Of a stretch of DNA of 64,000 nucleotides, positions 8,647-18,401 are shown in pieces (the first letter of the stretch is position 1; every line of letters starts with the position of its first letter). Source of the DNA: Parapedobacter sp. SGR-10 (lineage in GTDB: Bacteria > Bacteroidota > Bacteroidia > Sphingobacteriales > Sphingobacteriaceae); assembly GCF_011030405.1 (NCBI RefSeq), contig NZ_JAAJTJ010000002.1:62001-126000 (forward strand), given 5' to 3'. The translations under genes were made by a program, and so were the position numbers. A model generated the notes under the pieces. The model worked only from the letters and a program-made list of their open reading frames with translations, searched no databases and was not told where the DNA came from.

Positions 8647-10179
8647 ATGAAAGCCCTCTTAGACACAAATATCATTATTCACAGGGAAGCCGGAAGGATT
8701 GCCAACCAGGATATCGGTATTCTGTTTAAATGGCTTGACAAGGTCAAATACCAAAAGTGTATTCATCCGGTTACTGTTCAGGAAATCGAGAAAAATCCCA
8801 ACACCGGTACTGTCGACACCTTTAAAATCAAGATGGACAGCTACGAGCAGTTGCTTACAACGGCTCAAATGACAGATGAGGTAAGTACCATTTCAGATCG
8901 ATTTGACCAAAACGAAAATGATCGGAACGATACCGTTCTATTGAATGAGGTGTTTGTTGGGAGAGTGGATTTGCTGATCTCGGAAGACAAGAAAATCCAT
9001 TCCAAAGCAGATGCATTAGGGATTTCAGATCAGGTATTTACCATTAATTCCTTCCTCGAAAAAGTCTTTGCTGAATTTCCGGAGCTTGTCAAATATCAGG
9101 TATTGGGCGTTCAGCAAAAGCTATTTGGTGAGCTGGACATTAACGATCCCTTTTTCAGTACGCTTAAAGAAGACTACCCCGGTTTTGAAAGGTGGTTTCA
9201 CAAGAAAGCAAACGAACAGGCCTACGTAACCATCAATAATGACAACAATCTCCTACTTTCTTTTTTGTACATCAAAACAGAGGATAGAGATGAAGCATAC
9301 CCTGATATAGCACCAGTTTTTAAACCCAAAAAGAGACTGAAAGTAGGCACCTTCAAAGTCATCAGCAATGGTGTTCGATTGGGGGAGCGGTTTATGAAAA
9401 TAATTTTTGACAACGCCCTTGCCCGAAAGGTTGATGAAATTTACGTGACCATATTTGAAAAACGAGACGAGCAGCAACGACTTATTGCGCTATTGGAAGA
9501 ATGGGGATTTCAAAAATACGGTACGAAGGGAGAAGATGGAGAACAGGTTTATGTCCGCGACTTTTCTCCTAAGGCCGATACAGACCATCCAAAACTGACT
9601 TTTCCATATCTCAGTGCCGAGCAGAATGTTTTTCTTATTCCCATTTACCCGGATTACCACACTGAGCTCTTGCCTGATTCCTATCTGAAGACGGAATCAC
9701 CTCAGAATTTTATTGAACATGAACCCCACCGGAACGCCTTGAGCAAGGTTTATATATGCCGCTCAATTGAAAGGGGCATCAGAAAGGGTGACATCATAGT
9801 ATTTTACCGGACTGCGGAAAAAGGCAAAAGCGCCTATTACAGCAGTGTAATCACTACCATCGCCATTTGTGAGGAAGTGATTGAAGACATTCGGGATGAA
9901 AACGATTTCATCGCCAAGTGCCGAAAAAGGAGCGTTTTCAGTAATGAGGAGCTTAAAAAATACTGGAATTGGAACCCCCGATTCCGACCTTTTATTATCA
10001 ATTTTCTCTACGTATGGTCATTTGGTTTGGGCAACCGGATAAACAGGAAGAGGCTTCTTGAGCTCGGAATATTAAGTGGAGCAGAAAATGAAATAAGGGG
10101 ATTGAAACAAATAACACACGAACAATTTAAAACGATATTGAATGAAACGGGAACAAATGAAAGTCTTATTGTCGATTAA
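8647..10179 (+). CDS. PIN-GNAT-EVE/PUA-like three-domain protein
   Basis: A 510-residue protein. Residues about 1-150 form a PIN-type RNase fold (MKALLDTNIIIHRE, then the acidic LLISEDKKIHSKA). Residues about 230-310 resemble a GNAT fold (RLGERFMKIIFDNALARKVD ... LLEEWGFQKYG). The C-terminal part (about 335-470) resembles an EVE/PUA-like module (RSIERGIRKGDIIVFYRT). Such fusions are known beside restriction and toxin-antitoxin loci, where the PIN domain would cleave RNA. The gene sits between hsdM and hsdS in the same operon and its end overlaps the ASCH gene. Domain calls come from motifs and spacing; the GNAT and EVE parts are less certain than PIN. Confidence 0.75.
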   Translation: MKALLDTNIIIHREAGRIANQDIGILFKWLDKVKYQKCIHPVTVQEIEKNPNTGTVDTFKIKMDSYEQLLTTAQMTDEVSTISDRFDQNENDRNDTVLLNEVFVGRVDLLISEDKKIHSKADALGISDQVFTINSFLEKVFAEFPELVKYQVLGVQQKLFGELDINDPFFSTLKEDYPGFERWFHKKANEQAYVTINNDNNLLLSFLYIKTEDRDEAYPDIAPVFKPKKRLKVGTFKVISNGVRLGERFMKIIFDNALARKVDEIYVTIFEKRDEQQRLIALLEEWGFQKYGTKGEDGEQVYVRDFSPKADTDHPKLTFPYLSAEQNVFLIPIYPDYHTELLPDSYLKTESPQNFIEHEPHRNALSKVYICRSIERGIRKGDIIVFYRTAEKGKSAYYSSVITTIAICEEVIEDIRDENDFIAKCRKRSVFSNEELKKYWNWNPRFRPFIINFLYVWSFGLGNRINRKRLLELGILSGAENEIRGLKQITHEQFKTILNETGTNESLIVD

Positions 10180-10549
10180 GCCGGAATTTGCGGAGCGGAT
10201 CTTTGAAGGTTCCAAAAAATATGAGTTCCGCAAAGCGGTATTCAAGAATAGCGATATAAAAACCGTAGTGGTATATGCTTCTTCACCTACACAAAGGGTA
10301 ATTGGAGAGTTTGACATTGAGACAATCATCAGTGATAGTCCGGAAAATCTCTGGAACAAGACCAAACGATTTGCGGGAATAGATGAAGGTTTTTTTTACA
10401 AGTACTTTGCTGATCGAGAAATGGGGTTTGCCATTAAAATCAAAAAAACCAGAAGATATAAAGAGGCGCTATGCCTGCGCGAACATTTTAACCTTACCCC
10501 ACCGCAATCCTTTCTGTATTTGCGGAATGAAAATCTGGTGAGCCAATGA
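10157..10549 (+). CDS. ASCH-domain (PUA-like) protein
   Basis: A 130-residue single-domain protein opening with MKVLLSIKPEFAERIFEGSK and continuing KYEFRK, a classic ASCH signature. ASCH proteins are PUA-like folds thought to bind RNA or modified nucleotides, and one family member is an amidohydrolase for modified cytidine. ATG at 10157 is preferred because the motif starts there; the frame is open from ATG 10142. It overlaps the preceding gene by 23 nt and hsdS by 4 nt (ATGA), indicating translational coupling. A role with the PIN-EVE protein is inferred from the overlap. Confidence 0.85.
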   Translation: MKVLLSIKPEFAERIFEGSKKYEFRKAVFKNSDIKTVVVYASSPTQRVIGEFDIETIISDSPENLWNKTKRFAGIDEGFFYKYFADREMGFAIKIKKTRRYKEALCLREHFNLTPPQSFLYLRNENLVSQ

Positions 10550-11736
10550 GTGAGTGGAAGGAAATATCGTTAGAAAAGGTTGCGGAAGTAAACCCGACTG
10601 AGAGGCTGCCAAAGGGGACTTTAGCAAAAAAGATTGCAATGGAAATATTGCAGCCATTTACAAAGAAAATAGTTTCTTATACTATTGAGGAATATTCAGG
10701 AGGAACGAAATTCCGAAATGGTGATACAATTGTTGCCAGAATTACGCCAAGTCTTGAAAATGGGAAAACGGCTTTTGTAGATATTCTCGATGAAGATGAG
10801 ATAGCTTTTGGTTCAACAGAATTTATTGTTCTTAGAGAAAAAGCGGGAGAAAGTGATAAACAGTTTCTTTATTATCTTTCGATATCTCCGGATTTCCGAG
10901 ATGTTGCTATTCTATCTATGACGGGTAGTTCAGGAAGGCAACGGGTACAGACAGATGTAGTAAAACAGCATTTGTTCCTTCTTCCCCCTCTCCCCGAACA
11001 ACGCGCCATCGCCTCCGTCCTTTCCAGCTTAGACGACAAAATAGACCTGCTGCACCGCCAAAATGCCACACTCGAAAAAATGGCGGAGACGCTGTTTAGG
11101 CAGTGGTTTGTGGAGGAAGAGTCAGAACTAATTCCACTTGGCGAGTGCATTAAAACAACATCAGGTGGTACACCGTCAAGAAAAAGAATGGATTTCTACG
11201 AAGGTGGTAATTATCAATGGGTCAAATCCAAAGAGCTCAATGGGGGCTACATTTTGGATACAGAAGAAAGAATCACAGTAGAAGCATTGAAAAGGTCCAG
11301 TGCTAAGTTATTGCCTGAGAACAGTGTATTAATTGCAATGTATGGGGCAACGGTAGGTCAGTTTGCAATTATTGGTCAGGAAGCTACATGCAATCAAGCC
11401 ATTTGTGCTTGTCTTCCTAATGATGAATTTCCATACACATTTATTTATCATACAATCAAAGCAAATGTTGATGAACTAAAAAGCAGAGCAGTTGGCTCTG
11501 CTCAACAAAATATTAGTCAGGTTCTTATCAAAAGTTTGGAAATTTCTGTGAATGAAAACATTGAGAAGTTTCATGCAGAAGTTGACCCGATGATGAAGAA
11601 AATCAAATCAAATTATACCCAAATCCGCACCCTTACCGCCCTGCGGGATACGCTGTTGCCGAAGTTGATGAGCGGGGAGGTGAGAGTTGAGGAAGCTAAA
11701 AAGTATAAGGCATGGGCAAATTTCAATTCTATATAA
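10546..11736 (+). CDS. hsdS: type I restriction-modification specificity subunit
   Basis: A 396-residue S subunit with two target-recognition domains (about 1-150 and 195-350). Each is followed by a conserved helix: PLPEQRAIASVLSSLDDKID with FRQWF in the middle, and LTALRDTLLPKLMSGEVRV at the end. It directs HsdM and HsdR to a bipartite DNA site. The start overlaps the ASCH gene by 4 nt; the end overlaps the HerA-like gene by 25 nt. The first domain is more A/T-rich than the flanking conserved helices, as expected from exchange of recognition domains. No inverted repeats suggestive of phase-variable shuffling were seen. Confidence 0.96.
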   Translation: MSEWKEISLEKVAEVNPTERLPKGTLAKKIAMEILQPFTKKIVSYTIEEYSGGTKFRNGDTIVARITPSLENGKTAFVDILDEDEIAFGSTEFIVLREKAGESDKQFLYYLSISPDFRDVAILSMTGSSGRQRVQTDVVKQHLFLLPPLPEQRAIASVLSSLDDKIDLLHRQNATLEKMAETLFRQWFVEEESELIPLGECIKTTSGGTPSRKRMDFYEGGNYQWVKSKELNGGYILDTEERITVEALKRSSAKLLPENSVLIAMYGATVGQFAIIGQEATCNQAICACLPNDEFPYTFIYHTIKANVDELKSRAVGSAQQNISQVLIKSLEISVNENIEKFHAEVDPMMKKIKSNYTQIRTLTALRDTLLPKLMSGEVRVEEAKKYKAWANFNSI

Positions 11737-13691
11737 CGAATAGGTTCATACTGTTCATTCTTGCGTGCTCATTTTTTGTGGGTATTCATTACTTATTTAC
11801 GAATAATCCGTTACCAGACACCAGCACAAAAAACCTGTGGTTTTACTCGGGCTTATTCATGCTGCTATTTTCTATACTATTTATTGAACCTTACTACTCT
11901 TCACCAAAAAATGTCATAACAAATACAATTCCGCTAGTCTTAGTTTATTTATCAGTTAAGGGCTCATTTAACCATGAAGCTGCCTGGTGGGTGTCTATAG
12001 GAGTAATTTTATTTCTCTTAGCTATGGCGATACTTTCACTTGCCTTGTCCAATCAACAGTTTAGTCCGGAAGCTCCGGTTAACAAACTCTCGAATTGGTT
12101 AAAAAATCTAGTTGTGATGTTCGGTCAGGGAAAGGTTATCTATTCATTTGTATTTATTTCAATTCTGTTCCTATACAAAGCACAAATTATCGATCCGGTT
12201 GGAGATAGTTATATGCTTATGATGGTAGGTCTATGGGGAGGGACTTTATTGATAAACTCCAAGAGCATGCATAGCAGATTTCTGTACGGAAAGAAAAAAA
12301 TTAATACTGACGCTATCGGTGAGATATTCGGTGTCCAATCAAAGAAGATTTTCCTTGTAAAGCTATTTGAAGACAGAAAGAGCATCAAAAAATTTGATGT
12401 AGTGAAGTTTAAATACTCCATGCAAGATTCAAATGAGTATGCCATTAGAGGAGTCGTTTTCGATACTTATTTGCTAAATCAGGAAAAATGGGCCAAAGTT
12501 TTGCAACTCAGCACCGACAATGGTAATAACCAAACTTTTGATAAGAACATAGTATACAAAGTCTCAGAAAAAGATGAAAGAGAGGCATTAGAAAAGGAAT
12601 TGAACATTGAAAATTTCGTAGGTGTCATAATAGAGGGCTCAACGATTGGAAGTGTCAAGTTTGAGTATTCTAAAAAGGTAGATGATCTACAAGAGGGTGA
12701 CTTACTCGAATTGAAAACGGGAGGAAAACGATTGTTCTACCAAGTAGTAGGTGGAACAACCGAGTTTGAGAAACTGGAAAACAAAAACGAATCAGGTTTC
12801 ATTGAAGGAGAAGCACTCCAACTCGGTGAATGGCAAAATGAGCAGTTATCATTTCAGAAGTTTGGCTGGGTTCCTCACATCAACACACCAGTATTCAAAG
12901 CAGATACAAGTAACATTGAAGTTCAAGCATTTAAATATCCAGAATATCAATTAGGCGTAATCCCGAACACACAACTACCCTCAGTAATCAATTTACATGA
13001 TGCAGTAAGTCATCATTTGGCATTGTTAGGAGTTACTGGCTCTGGTAAATCTTTTTTGGCAAGAGAAATCATTCGTGAATTAGGTAATGATACAAAAGTT
13101 ATCTGTGTTGACTTTACTGGTGAATGGAGGAAGGAAATTGAAGCTTTAGCACTTACTAAAGATAACATAAACGATTTCTTGACTGGAGATGAGCACACAA
13201 CAGGTCTTATTGAACTACCTGTTATGAGCAACACAGTTGAAGTAATAGCAGCTACTGAAAGACTTTTTAGCACAATATTCGATTCAGCAAAAGCCGCTTA
13301 TGATGCCGATGATCCATTAAAAATTTGCTTGGTTCTTGAAGAAGCACATACCATCGTTCCCGAGTCCAATTTTCTCGGTGTAAATAATTGGGATAGCAAA
13401 GCTATAGTGAATAAAATGGGGCAAATTGCTTTACAAGGAAGAAAATATGGTGTTGGCCTTATGGTAATAGCTCAACGTACAGCTAATGTTTCAAAAACGG
13501 TACTAACACAATGCAATACGATTGTTTGCTTTCAGGCATTTGACGAAACGAGCTTCATTTTCTTATCAAATTACATCGGAGGTTCTCTTGTCCAAGCATT
13601 ACCAAACCTCAATAAATATCATGCAGTGGTTACAGGTAAAGCAATTCGAGCCAACATTCCAATGATTGTGAATCTTGAAAGAAAAGTCTAA
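11712..13691 (+). CDS. membrane-anchored HerA/FtsK-like ATPase (DUF87)
   Basis: A 659-residue protein. Residues 1-185 contain about five or six membrane helices (near 10-28, 43-60, 70-82, 92-112, 143-160, 166-182). A linker follows, then a HerA-type P-loop ATPase with Walker A GVTGSGKS (about 440-447), Walker B LVLEEAH (about 540-546) and GRKYGVGLMVIAQRT as sensor region. HerA-like ATPases pump or unwind DNA and pair with nucleases in several defence systems. Here the gene is locked between hsdS (25-nt overlap) and hsdR (1-nt overlap). A. T-rich codon use differs from hsdR. A membrane-bound translocase inside a type I restriction operon is unusual. Confidence 0.88.
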   Translation: MGKFQFYITNRFILFILACSFFVGIHYLFTNNPLPDTSTKNLWFYSGLFMLLFSILFIEPYYSSPKNVITNTIPLVLVYLSVKGSFNHEAAWWVSIGVILFLLAMAILSLALSNQQFSPEAPVNKLSNWLKNLVVMFGQGKVIYSFVFISILFLYKAQIIDPVGDSYMLMMVGLWGGTLLINSKSMHSRFLYGKKKINTDAIGEIFGVQSKKIFLVKLFEDRKSIKKFDVVKFKYSMQDSNEYAIRGVVFDTYLLNQEKWAKVLQLSTDNGNNQTFDKNIVYKVSEKDEREALEKELNIENFVGVIIEGSTIGSVKFEYSKKVDDLQEGDLLELKTGGKRLFYQVVGGTTEFEKLENKNESGFIEGEALQLGEWQNEQLSFQKFGWVPHINTPVFKADTSNIEVQAFKYPEYQLGVIPNTQLPSVINLHDAVSHHLALLGVTGSGKSFLAREIIRELGNDTKVICVDFTGEWRKEIEALALTKDNINDFLTGDEHTTGLIELPVMSNTVEVIAATERLFSTIFDSAKAAYDADDPLKICLVLEEAHTIVPESNFLGVNNWDSKAIVNKMGQIALQGRKYGVGLMVIAQRTANVSKTVLTQCNTIVCFQAFDETSFIFLSNYIGGSLVQALPNLNKYHAVVTGKAIRANIPMIVNLERKV

Positions 13692-16600
13692 TGAGAATAA
13701 CTGAAAACCATATCGAACAGTTGGCGATTGAGCGCCTGGAGGAACTGGGTTACGAATACATCTATGCCCCGGACATAGCTCCCGACGGTGCTACGCCTGA
13801 ACGGGATAATTATGCGCAGGTGCTGTTATTGCACAGGCTGCAACAGGCGGTGAAGCACATCAACCCCGGTATTCCTGCTGATGCACAGGCAGAAGCCATC
13901 AAAGAAATCCAGCGTATCGCTTCGCCGGAACTTTTAGCGAACAACGAGACCTTTCACCGTTTGTTGACGGAAGGTATTCCGGTTTCCAAACGGGTAGATG
14001 GGGACGACCGCGGCGACCGGGTTTGGCTGGTTGATTTTAACGACCCCTATAATAATGAGTTTGTCGTCGCCAACCAATTCACCATCATTGAAAATGGGAA
14101 TAACAAACGACCGGATGTTTTACTGTTTGTGAATGGCATTCCGCTGGTGGTTATTGAATTGAAGAATGCGGCGGATGAAAACACCACGATCCATTCCGCT
14201 TTCAAGCAGGTAGAAACGTATAAAACCATCATTCCGGGTTTGTTTACCTACAACGGCTTTGTGGTAATCTCGGATGGACTGGAGGCGAAAGCGGGTTCTA
14301 TTTCGGCCGGTTTTAGTCGTTATATGGCATGGAAGTCGGCCGATGGAAAAGCGGAGGCCTCGCATTTGGTCAGCCAGCTGGAAACCTTGATACAAGGGAT
14401 GCTGAACAAGGAAACCCTGATTGACATCATCAGGCATTTTGTGGTTTTTGAAAAATCGAAGCGGGAGGATACGGAAACCGGTATCACGACCATCTCAACC
14501 GTTAAAAAATTAGCCGCTTATCATCAATATTATGCCGTAAACCGGGCGGTGGAATCCACGTTGCGGGCAACGGGTTTTAACGTTGAAAAAGAGGCTCCGT
14601 TAAATGTGGCTATGGAAGACCCCGTAAGCTATGGTTTACCTGGCGTAAAAAATCAGCCCATTGGCGACCGGAAAGCTGGTGTGGTGTGGCATACGCAGGG
14701 AAGTGGCAAGTCTTTGTCTATGGTTTTCTATACCGGTAAAATCGTGCTGGCACTGGATAACCCTACCATTTTGGTGATTACCGATCGCAACGATTTAGAC
14801 GATCAGCTCTTTGATACGTTTGCCGCATCCAAGCAACTGCTGCGCCAGGAGCCGGTACAGGCGGACGACCGGAATCAGCTAAAAGACTTACTGAAAGTGG
14901 CTTCAGGAGGTGTGGTGTTTACGACCATTCAGAAATTTCAACCCGAAGAAGGCAATGTGTATGAAACACTTTCCCAGCGGAAGAATATTGTGGTGATCGC
15001 GGACGAAGCACACCGTACCCAATACGGTTTTAAGGCCAAAACCATCGATGCCAAGGATGGGAGGGGAAATGTGGTTGGTAAGAAGATCGTGTACGGTTTT
15101 GCCAAATATATGCGCGATGCTTTGCCCAATGCCACGTATTTGGGCTTTACCGGAACACCTATTGAGAGTACAGACGTTAACACGCCGGCCGTATTTGGCA
15201 ACTATGTGGACATATATGATATTGCCCAGGCCGTTGAAGATGGTGCCACCGTTCGCATTTATTACGAGAGCCGACTGGCAAAGGTGAACCTTAGTGAAGA
15301 AGGCAAGCAACTGGTGGACGAGCTGGATGATGAATTGGAGCAGGAAGAGCTGACCGATACGCAAAAGGCCAAGGCGAAATGGACACAGCTCGAAGCGCTG
15401 GTGGGAAGCGAAAAGCGGATGGCTACAATTGCCAAAGATATTGTTGCGCACTTTAGCCAGCGGCAGGCCGTATTTGAAGGTAAAGGGATGATTGTGTCCA
15501 TGAGTCGGAGAATAGCAGCCGATTTGTACGATGCCATTATCGCCTTGAAACCGGAATGGCATTCGGACGATCTGAATAAGGGCGTCATTAAAGTGATTAT
15601 GACTTCGGCCTCTGCTGACGGCCCCAAAATCGCCAAACATCATACCACCAAAGAACAACGGCGGATGCTTGCCGAACGGATGAAAAATCCGGATGACGAA
15701 TTGCAATTGGTGATTGTTCGGGATATGTGGCTCACGGGCTTTGATGCACCCAGTATGCACACGCTCTACATCGACAAGCCCATGAAAGGGCATAATCTGA
15801 TGCAGGCTATCGCTCGGGTAAACCGGGTGTATAAAGACAAACCCGGCGGTTTGATTGTAGATTATTTGGGAATTGCTTCTGACCTGAAAAAGGCACTGGC
15901 CTTTTATTCGGATGCGGGTGGCAAAGGCGACCCGACCATTGCACAGGAGCAAGCAGTCCAATTGATGCTGGAGAAATTGGAAGTAGTCTCAAATATGTAC
16001 CACGGTTTCACCTACGAAAGTTATTTTGAAGCCGACACGTCCAAAAAATTGTCACTAATCCTTGCGGCCGAAGAGCATATCCTCGGTTTGGAGGACGGCA
16101 AGAAACGGTACATCAACGAAGTAACGGCCTTATCTAAAGCCTTCGCCATAGCCGTTCCGCATGAGCAGGCTATGGATGCCAAAGATGAAGTTTCGTTCTT
16201 TCAGGCTGTAAAAGCGCGGTTGGCGAAGTTTGACAGCACCGGAACGGGAAAAACGGATGAAGAGATCGAAACAACCATTCGTCAGGTGATCGACAAAGCT
16301 TTGGTTTCCGAACAGGTCATTGATGTTTTTGACGCCGCCGGAATAAAGCGGCCGGATATTTCCATCCTGTCAGACGAGTTTTTGATGGAGCTGAAAGGAA
16401 TGGAACACAAAAACGTGGCCCTGGAAGTGTTGAAAAAACTGTTGAATGACGAAATCAAATCAAGGGCGAAAAAGAACTTGGTAAAAAGCCGGTCGTTCTC
16501 CGAAATGCTGGAAAACTCGATTCGGAAATACCATAATAAAATATTGACGGCAGCCGAGGTAATTGAGGAACTCATCAAGCTGAGTAAAGGTATTGTGGAA

Positions 16601-16912
16601 ATGGACAATGAGGCGAAGCAAATGGGCTTGACGGACTTTGAGTATGCTTTTTATACGGCAGTGGCCAATAATGACAGCGCAAAAGAACTGATGCAGCAGG
16701 ATAAGCTGCGCGAACTGGCGGTGGTACTGACGGAAACGATCCGGCAAAATGCGTCGATCGACTGGACGATTAAGGAAAGTGTGAAAGCGAAGTTGAAGGT
16801 TGCGGTAAAACGGATTTTAAGGAAGTATGGCTATCCGCCGGATAAGCAGATGCTGGCAACTGAAACCGTGTTGAAACAAGCGGAGATGATAGCAAACGAA
16901 ATAACAAGGTAG
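13691..16912 (+). CDS. hsdR: type I restriction endonuclease subunit R
   Basis: A 1073-residue translocating nuclease of a type I system. The N-terminal PD-(D/E)xK-type domain contains VVIELKNA (about 153-160). Helicase motif I is TQGSGKS (about 335-341) and motif II DEAH (about 438-441), with later motifs GFTGTPIES and MQAIARVNRVY, then a helical C-terminal domain. It uses ATP to pull DNA and cuts unmodified foreign DNA with the HsdM/HsdS complex. Its ATG overlaps the stop codon of the HerA-like gene (TAATG). Long antisense ORFs across it are shadows. The subunit is complete, so the restriction system looks functional. Confidence 0.97.
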   Translation: MRITENHIEQLAIERLEELGYEYIYAPDIAPDGATPERDNYAQVLLLHRLQQAVKHINPGIPADAQAEAIKEIQRIASPELLANNETFHRLLTEGIPVSKRVDGDDRGDRVWLVDFNDPYNNEFVVANQFTIIENGNNKRPDVLLFVNGIPLVVIELKNAADENTTIHSAFKQVETYKTIIPGLFTYNGFVVISDGLEAKAGSISAGFSRYMAWKSADGKAEASHLVSQLETLIQGMLNKETLIDIIRHFVVFEKSKREDTETGITTISTVKKLAAYHQYYAVNRAVESTLRATGFNVEKEAPLNVAMEDPVSYGLPGVKNQPIGDRKAGVVWHTQGSGKSLSMVFYTGKIVLALDNPTILVITDRNDLDDQLFDTFAASKQLLRQEPVQADDRNQLKDLLKVASGGVVFTTIQKFQPEEGNVYETLSQRKNIVVIADEAHRTQYGFKAKTIDAKDGRGNVVGKKIVYGFAKYMRDALPNATYLGFTGTPIESTDVNTPAVFGNYVDIYDIAQAVEDGATVRIYYESRLAKVNLSEEGKQLVDELDDELEQEELTDTQKAKAKWTQLEALVGSEKRMATIAKDIVAHFSQRQAVFEGKGMIVSMSRRIAADLYDAIIALKPEWHSDDLNKGVIKVIMTSASADGPKIAKHHTTKEQRRMLAERMKNPDDELQLVIVRDMWLTGFDAPSMHTLYIDKPMKGHNLMQAIARVNRVYKDKPGGLIVDYLGIASDLKKALAFYSDAGGKGDPTIAQEQAVQLMLEKLEVVSNMYHGFTYESYFEADTSKKLSLILAAEEHILGLEDGKKRYINEVTALSKAFAIAVPHEQAMDAKDEVSFFQAVKARLAKFDSTGTGKTDEEIETTIRQVIDKALVSEQVIDVFDAAGIKRPDISILSDEFLMELKGMEHKNVALEVLKKLLNDEIKSRAKKNLVKSRSFSEMLENSIRKYHNKILTAAEVIEELIKLSKGIVEMDNEAKQMGLTDFEYAFYTAVANNDSAKELMQQDKLRELAVVLTETIRQNASIDWTIKESVKAKLKVAVKRILRKYGYPPDKQMLATETVLKQAEMIANEITR

Positions 16913-16924
16913 TAAAATAACAGG

Positions 16925-18244
16925 ATGTCAGAATCTCAAAACATAGAATACAAGCAGAGTTGGCGAGACGAGTACCTGAAGTGGATTTGCGGTTTTGCAA
17001 ATGCCAATGGAGGTACTATTTTCATCGGTAAGTACGATAACGGAAAAGTGGTCGGCGTGGCTGATGCGAAACAGTTGCTGGAAGAAATCCCCAACAAAGT
17101 AAGAGATGTCTTGGGGATTGTGGCAGAAGTGAATTTACACCAAACCAAGGCCGGTGATTATCTGGAAATCGTAGTGGAGCCCTACCCCAATGCGGTAAAT
17201 TACAAAGGGCAATACCATTACCGAAGTGGAAGCACCAAACAGGAATTAAAGGGCGCTGCTTTGGATAAATTTTTATTACAGAAAAAAGGCAAGCGTTGGG
17301 ATGGTGTTCCGGTACCCAAGGTATCTGTCGGTGATTTGAAGTCGGAAACTCTGGAATTTTTTAAGAAAAGAGGTATCCGGAGCAAACGTCTTAGTGAAGA
17401 AGCCTTATCCGAAGACAATACGCACCTACTGGAAAACCTGAAACTGATTGAGGGTGACTATTTGAAACGGGCGGCCATTTTGCTGTTCCATCCCGATCCG
17501 GAAAAGTTTGTAACAGGCGCTTACATCAAAATCGGGTATTTTGAGAATGAAGCCGATTTGATTTTTCAGGACGAGGTTCACGGAAATTTGTTTGAACAGG
17601 TGGAAAAAACGGTTGACTTGCTTTTTACCAAGTACATCAAAGCGCTGATCAGTTACGAAGGCATACACCGGGTGGAAACATACGAATATCCGAAAGAAGC
17701 GGTACGCGAAGCCTTGCTCAATGCCATAGCTCATAAAGATTATTCAGGTTTGACACCCATTCAAATCCGCGTTTACAAGGATAAAATTATGATTTGGAAC
17801 GAGGGACATCTGCCGGAGAACTGGACGGTAAGCAACCTGTTGAAAAGCCATTCGTCCAGACCTTATAATCCAGATATTGCCAACGCATTTTTCCGTAGCG
17901 GCTATGTAGAATCATGGGGCCGCGGCATCAGTAAAATGACGGAACTGTGTGTTGCCGAAGGACTTCCCGAACCGACTTACCTTGTGGAGGGATCGGACTT
18001 TTGGGTAGTGTTTAAGAAAGATATTTATGACGCCGAGTACTTAGAAGCACTTGGATTGAATAACAGACAAGTAAAGGCTGTTTTGTTCGCAAAAGAAAAA
18101 GGAAAAATCACCAATAGTGACTATCAATCCTTGAATGATGTCTCAAGAGAAACAGCAACACGAGACATAAAAGAATTGACAGACAAAAAGCTGTTCAAAT
18201 CAAGCGGACAGAAAGGAGCAGGAGCTTTTTACACCTTAAATTGA
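16925..18244 (+). CDS. AlbA_2/Schlafen-like ATP-binding regulator
   Basis: A 439-residue protein with an N-terminal AlbA_2 domain (about 5-110; EYKQSWRDEYLKWICGFANA ... GGTIFIGKYDNGKVVG). A GHKL-type ATPase segment follows (about 260-340; EAVREALLNAIAHKDYS ... GRGISKM), and then a C-terminal winged helix (about 370-439). This architecture is common in bacterial regulators often found beside type I restriction genes and was formerly annotated as RecG-like helicase. It lies 12 nt after hsdR, so it is the last gene of the operon. Function is not established; DNA or RNA binding and control of the operon are plausible. Confidence 0.88.
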   Translation: MSESQNIEYKQSWRDEYLKWICGFANANGGTIFIGKYDNGKVVGVADAKQLLEEIPNKVRDVLGIVAEVNLHQTKAGDYLEIVVEPYPNAVNYKGQYHYRSGSTKQELKGAALDKFLLQKKGKRWDGVPVPKVSVGDLKSETLEFFKKRGIRSKRLSEEALSEDNTHLLENLKLIEGDYLKRAAILLFHPDPEKFVTGAYIKIGYFENEADLIFQDEVHGNLFEQVEKTVDLLFTKYIKALISYEGIHRVETYEYPKEAVREALLNAIAHKDYSGLTPIQIRVYKDKIMIWNEGHLPENWTVSNLLKSHSSRPYNPDIANAFFRSGYVESWGRGISKMTELCVAEGLPEPTYLVEGSDFWVVFKKDIYDAEYLEALGLNNRQVKAVLFAKEKGKITNSDYQSLNDVSRETATRDIKELTDKKLFKSSGQKGAGAFYTLN

Positions 18245-18385
18245 ATTGCGTCATAATTGCGTCAATTGCGTCAGGGTAGAACAAAAATTGCGTCAATGGA
18301 GTCAAAATAAATACAAGTATCCTACAAGACAGTCGGGCAATAGTGGGGCAAAAAGAGCGATAGTGGGGCAAAAGTCGGGCAATAT
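18245..18385 (+). repeat. short repeat cluster upstream of the primase-helicase
   Basis: Four copies of ATTGCGTCA lie at 18245-18253, 18256-18264, 18265-18273 and 18287-18295. Two copies of TAGTGGGGCAAAA (18341-18353, 18361-18373) follow, flanked by GTCGGGCAATA (18332-18342 and 18374-18384). The block ends just before the -7 box of the next gene, so it may be an operator. Alternatively the first part is a degenerate tail of the AlbA_2 gene. Confidence 0.6.
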
Positions 18386-18401
18386 AGCATGAAATGAGCC
18401 C

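Noticed and set aside
10546-11736. Phase-variable hsdS shuffling
   Set aside because: No second hsdS fragment, inverted repeats or dedicated recombinase were found next to hsdS.
14903-15961. 352-codon antisense ORF inside hsdR
   Set aside because: hsdR is complete with all helicase motifs on the plus strand; the antisense frame has no recognisable motif.
18245-18385. CRISPR array
   Set aside because: The repeats are only 9-13 bp with irregular spacing, and no cas genes are present anywhere in the window.
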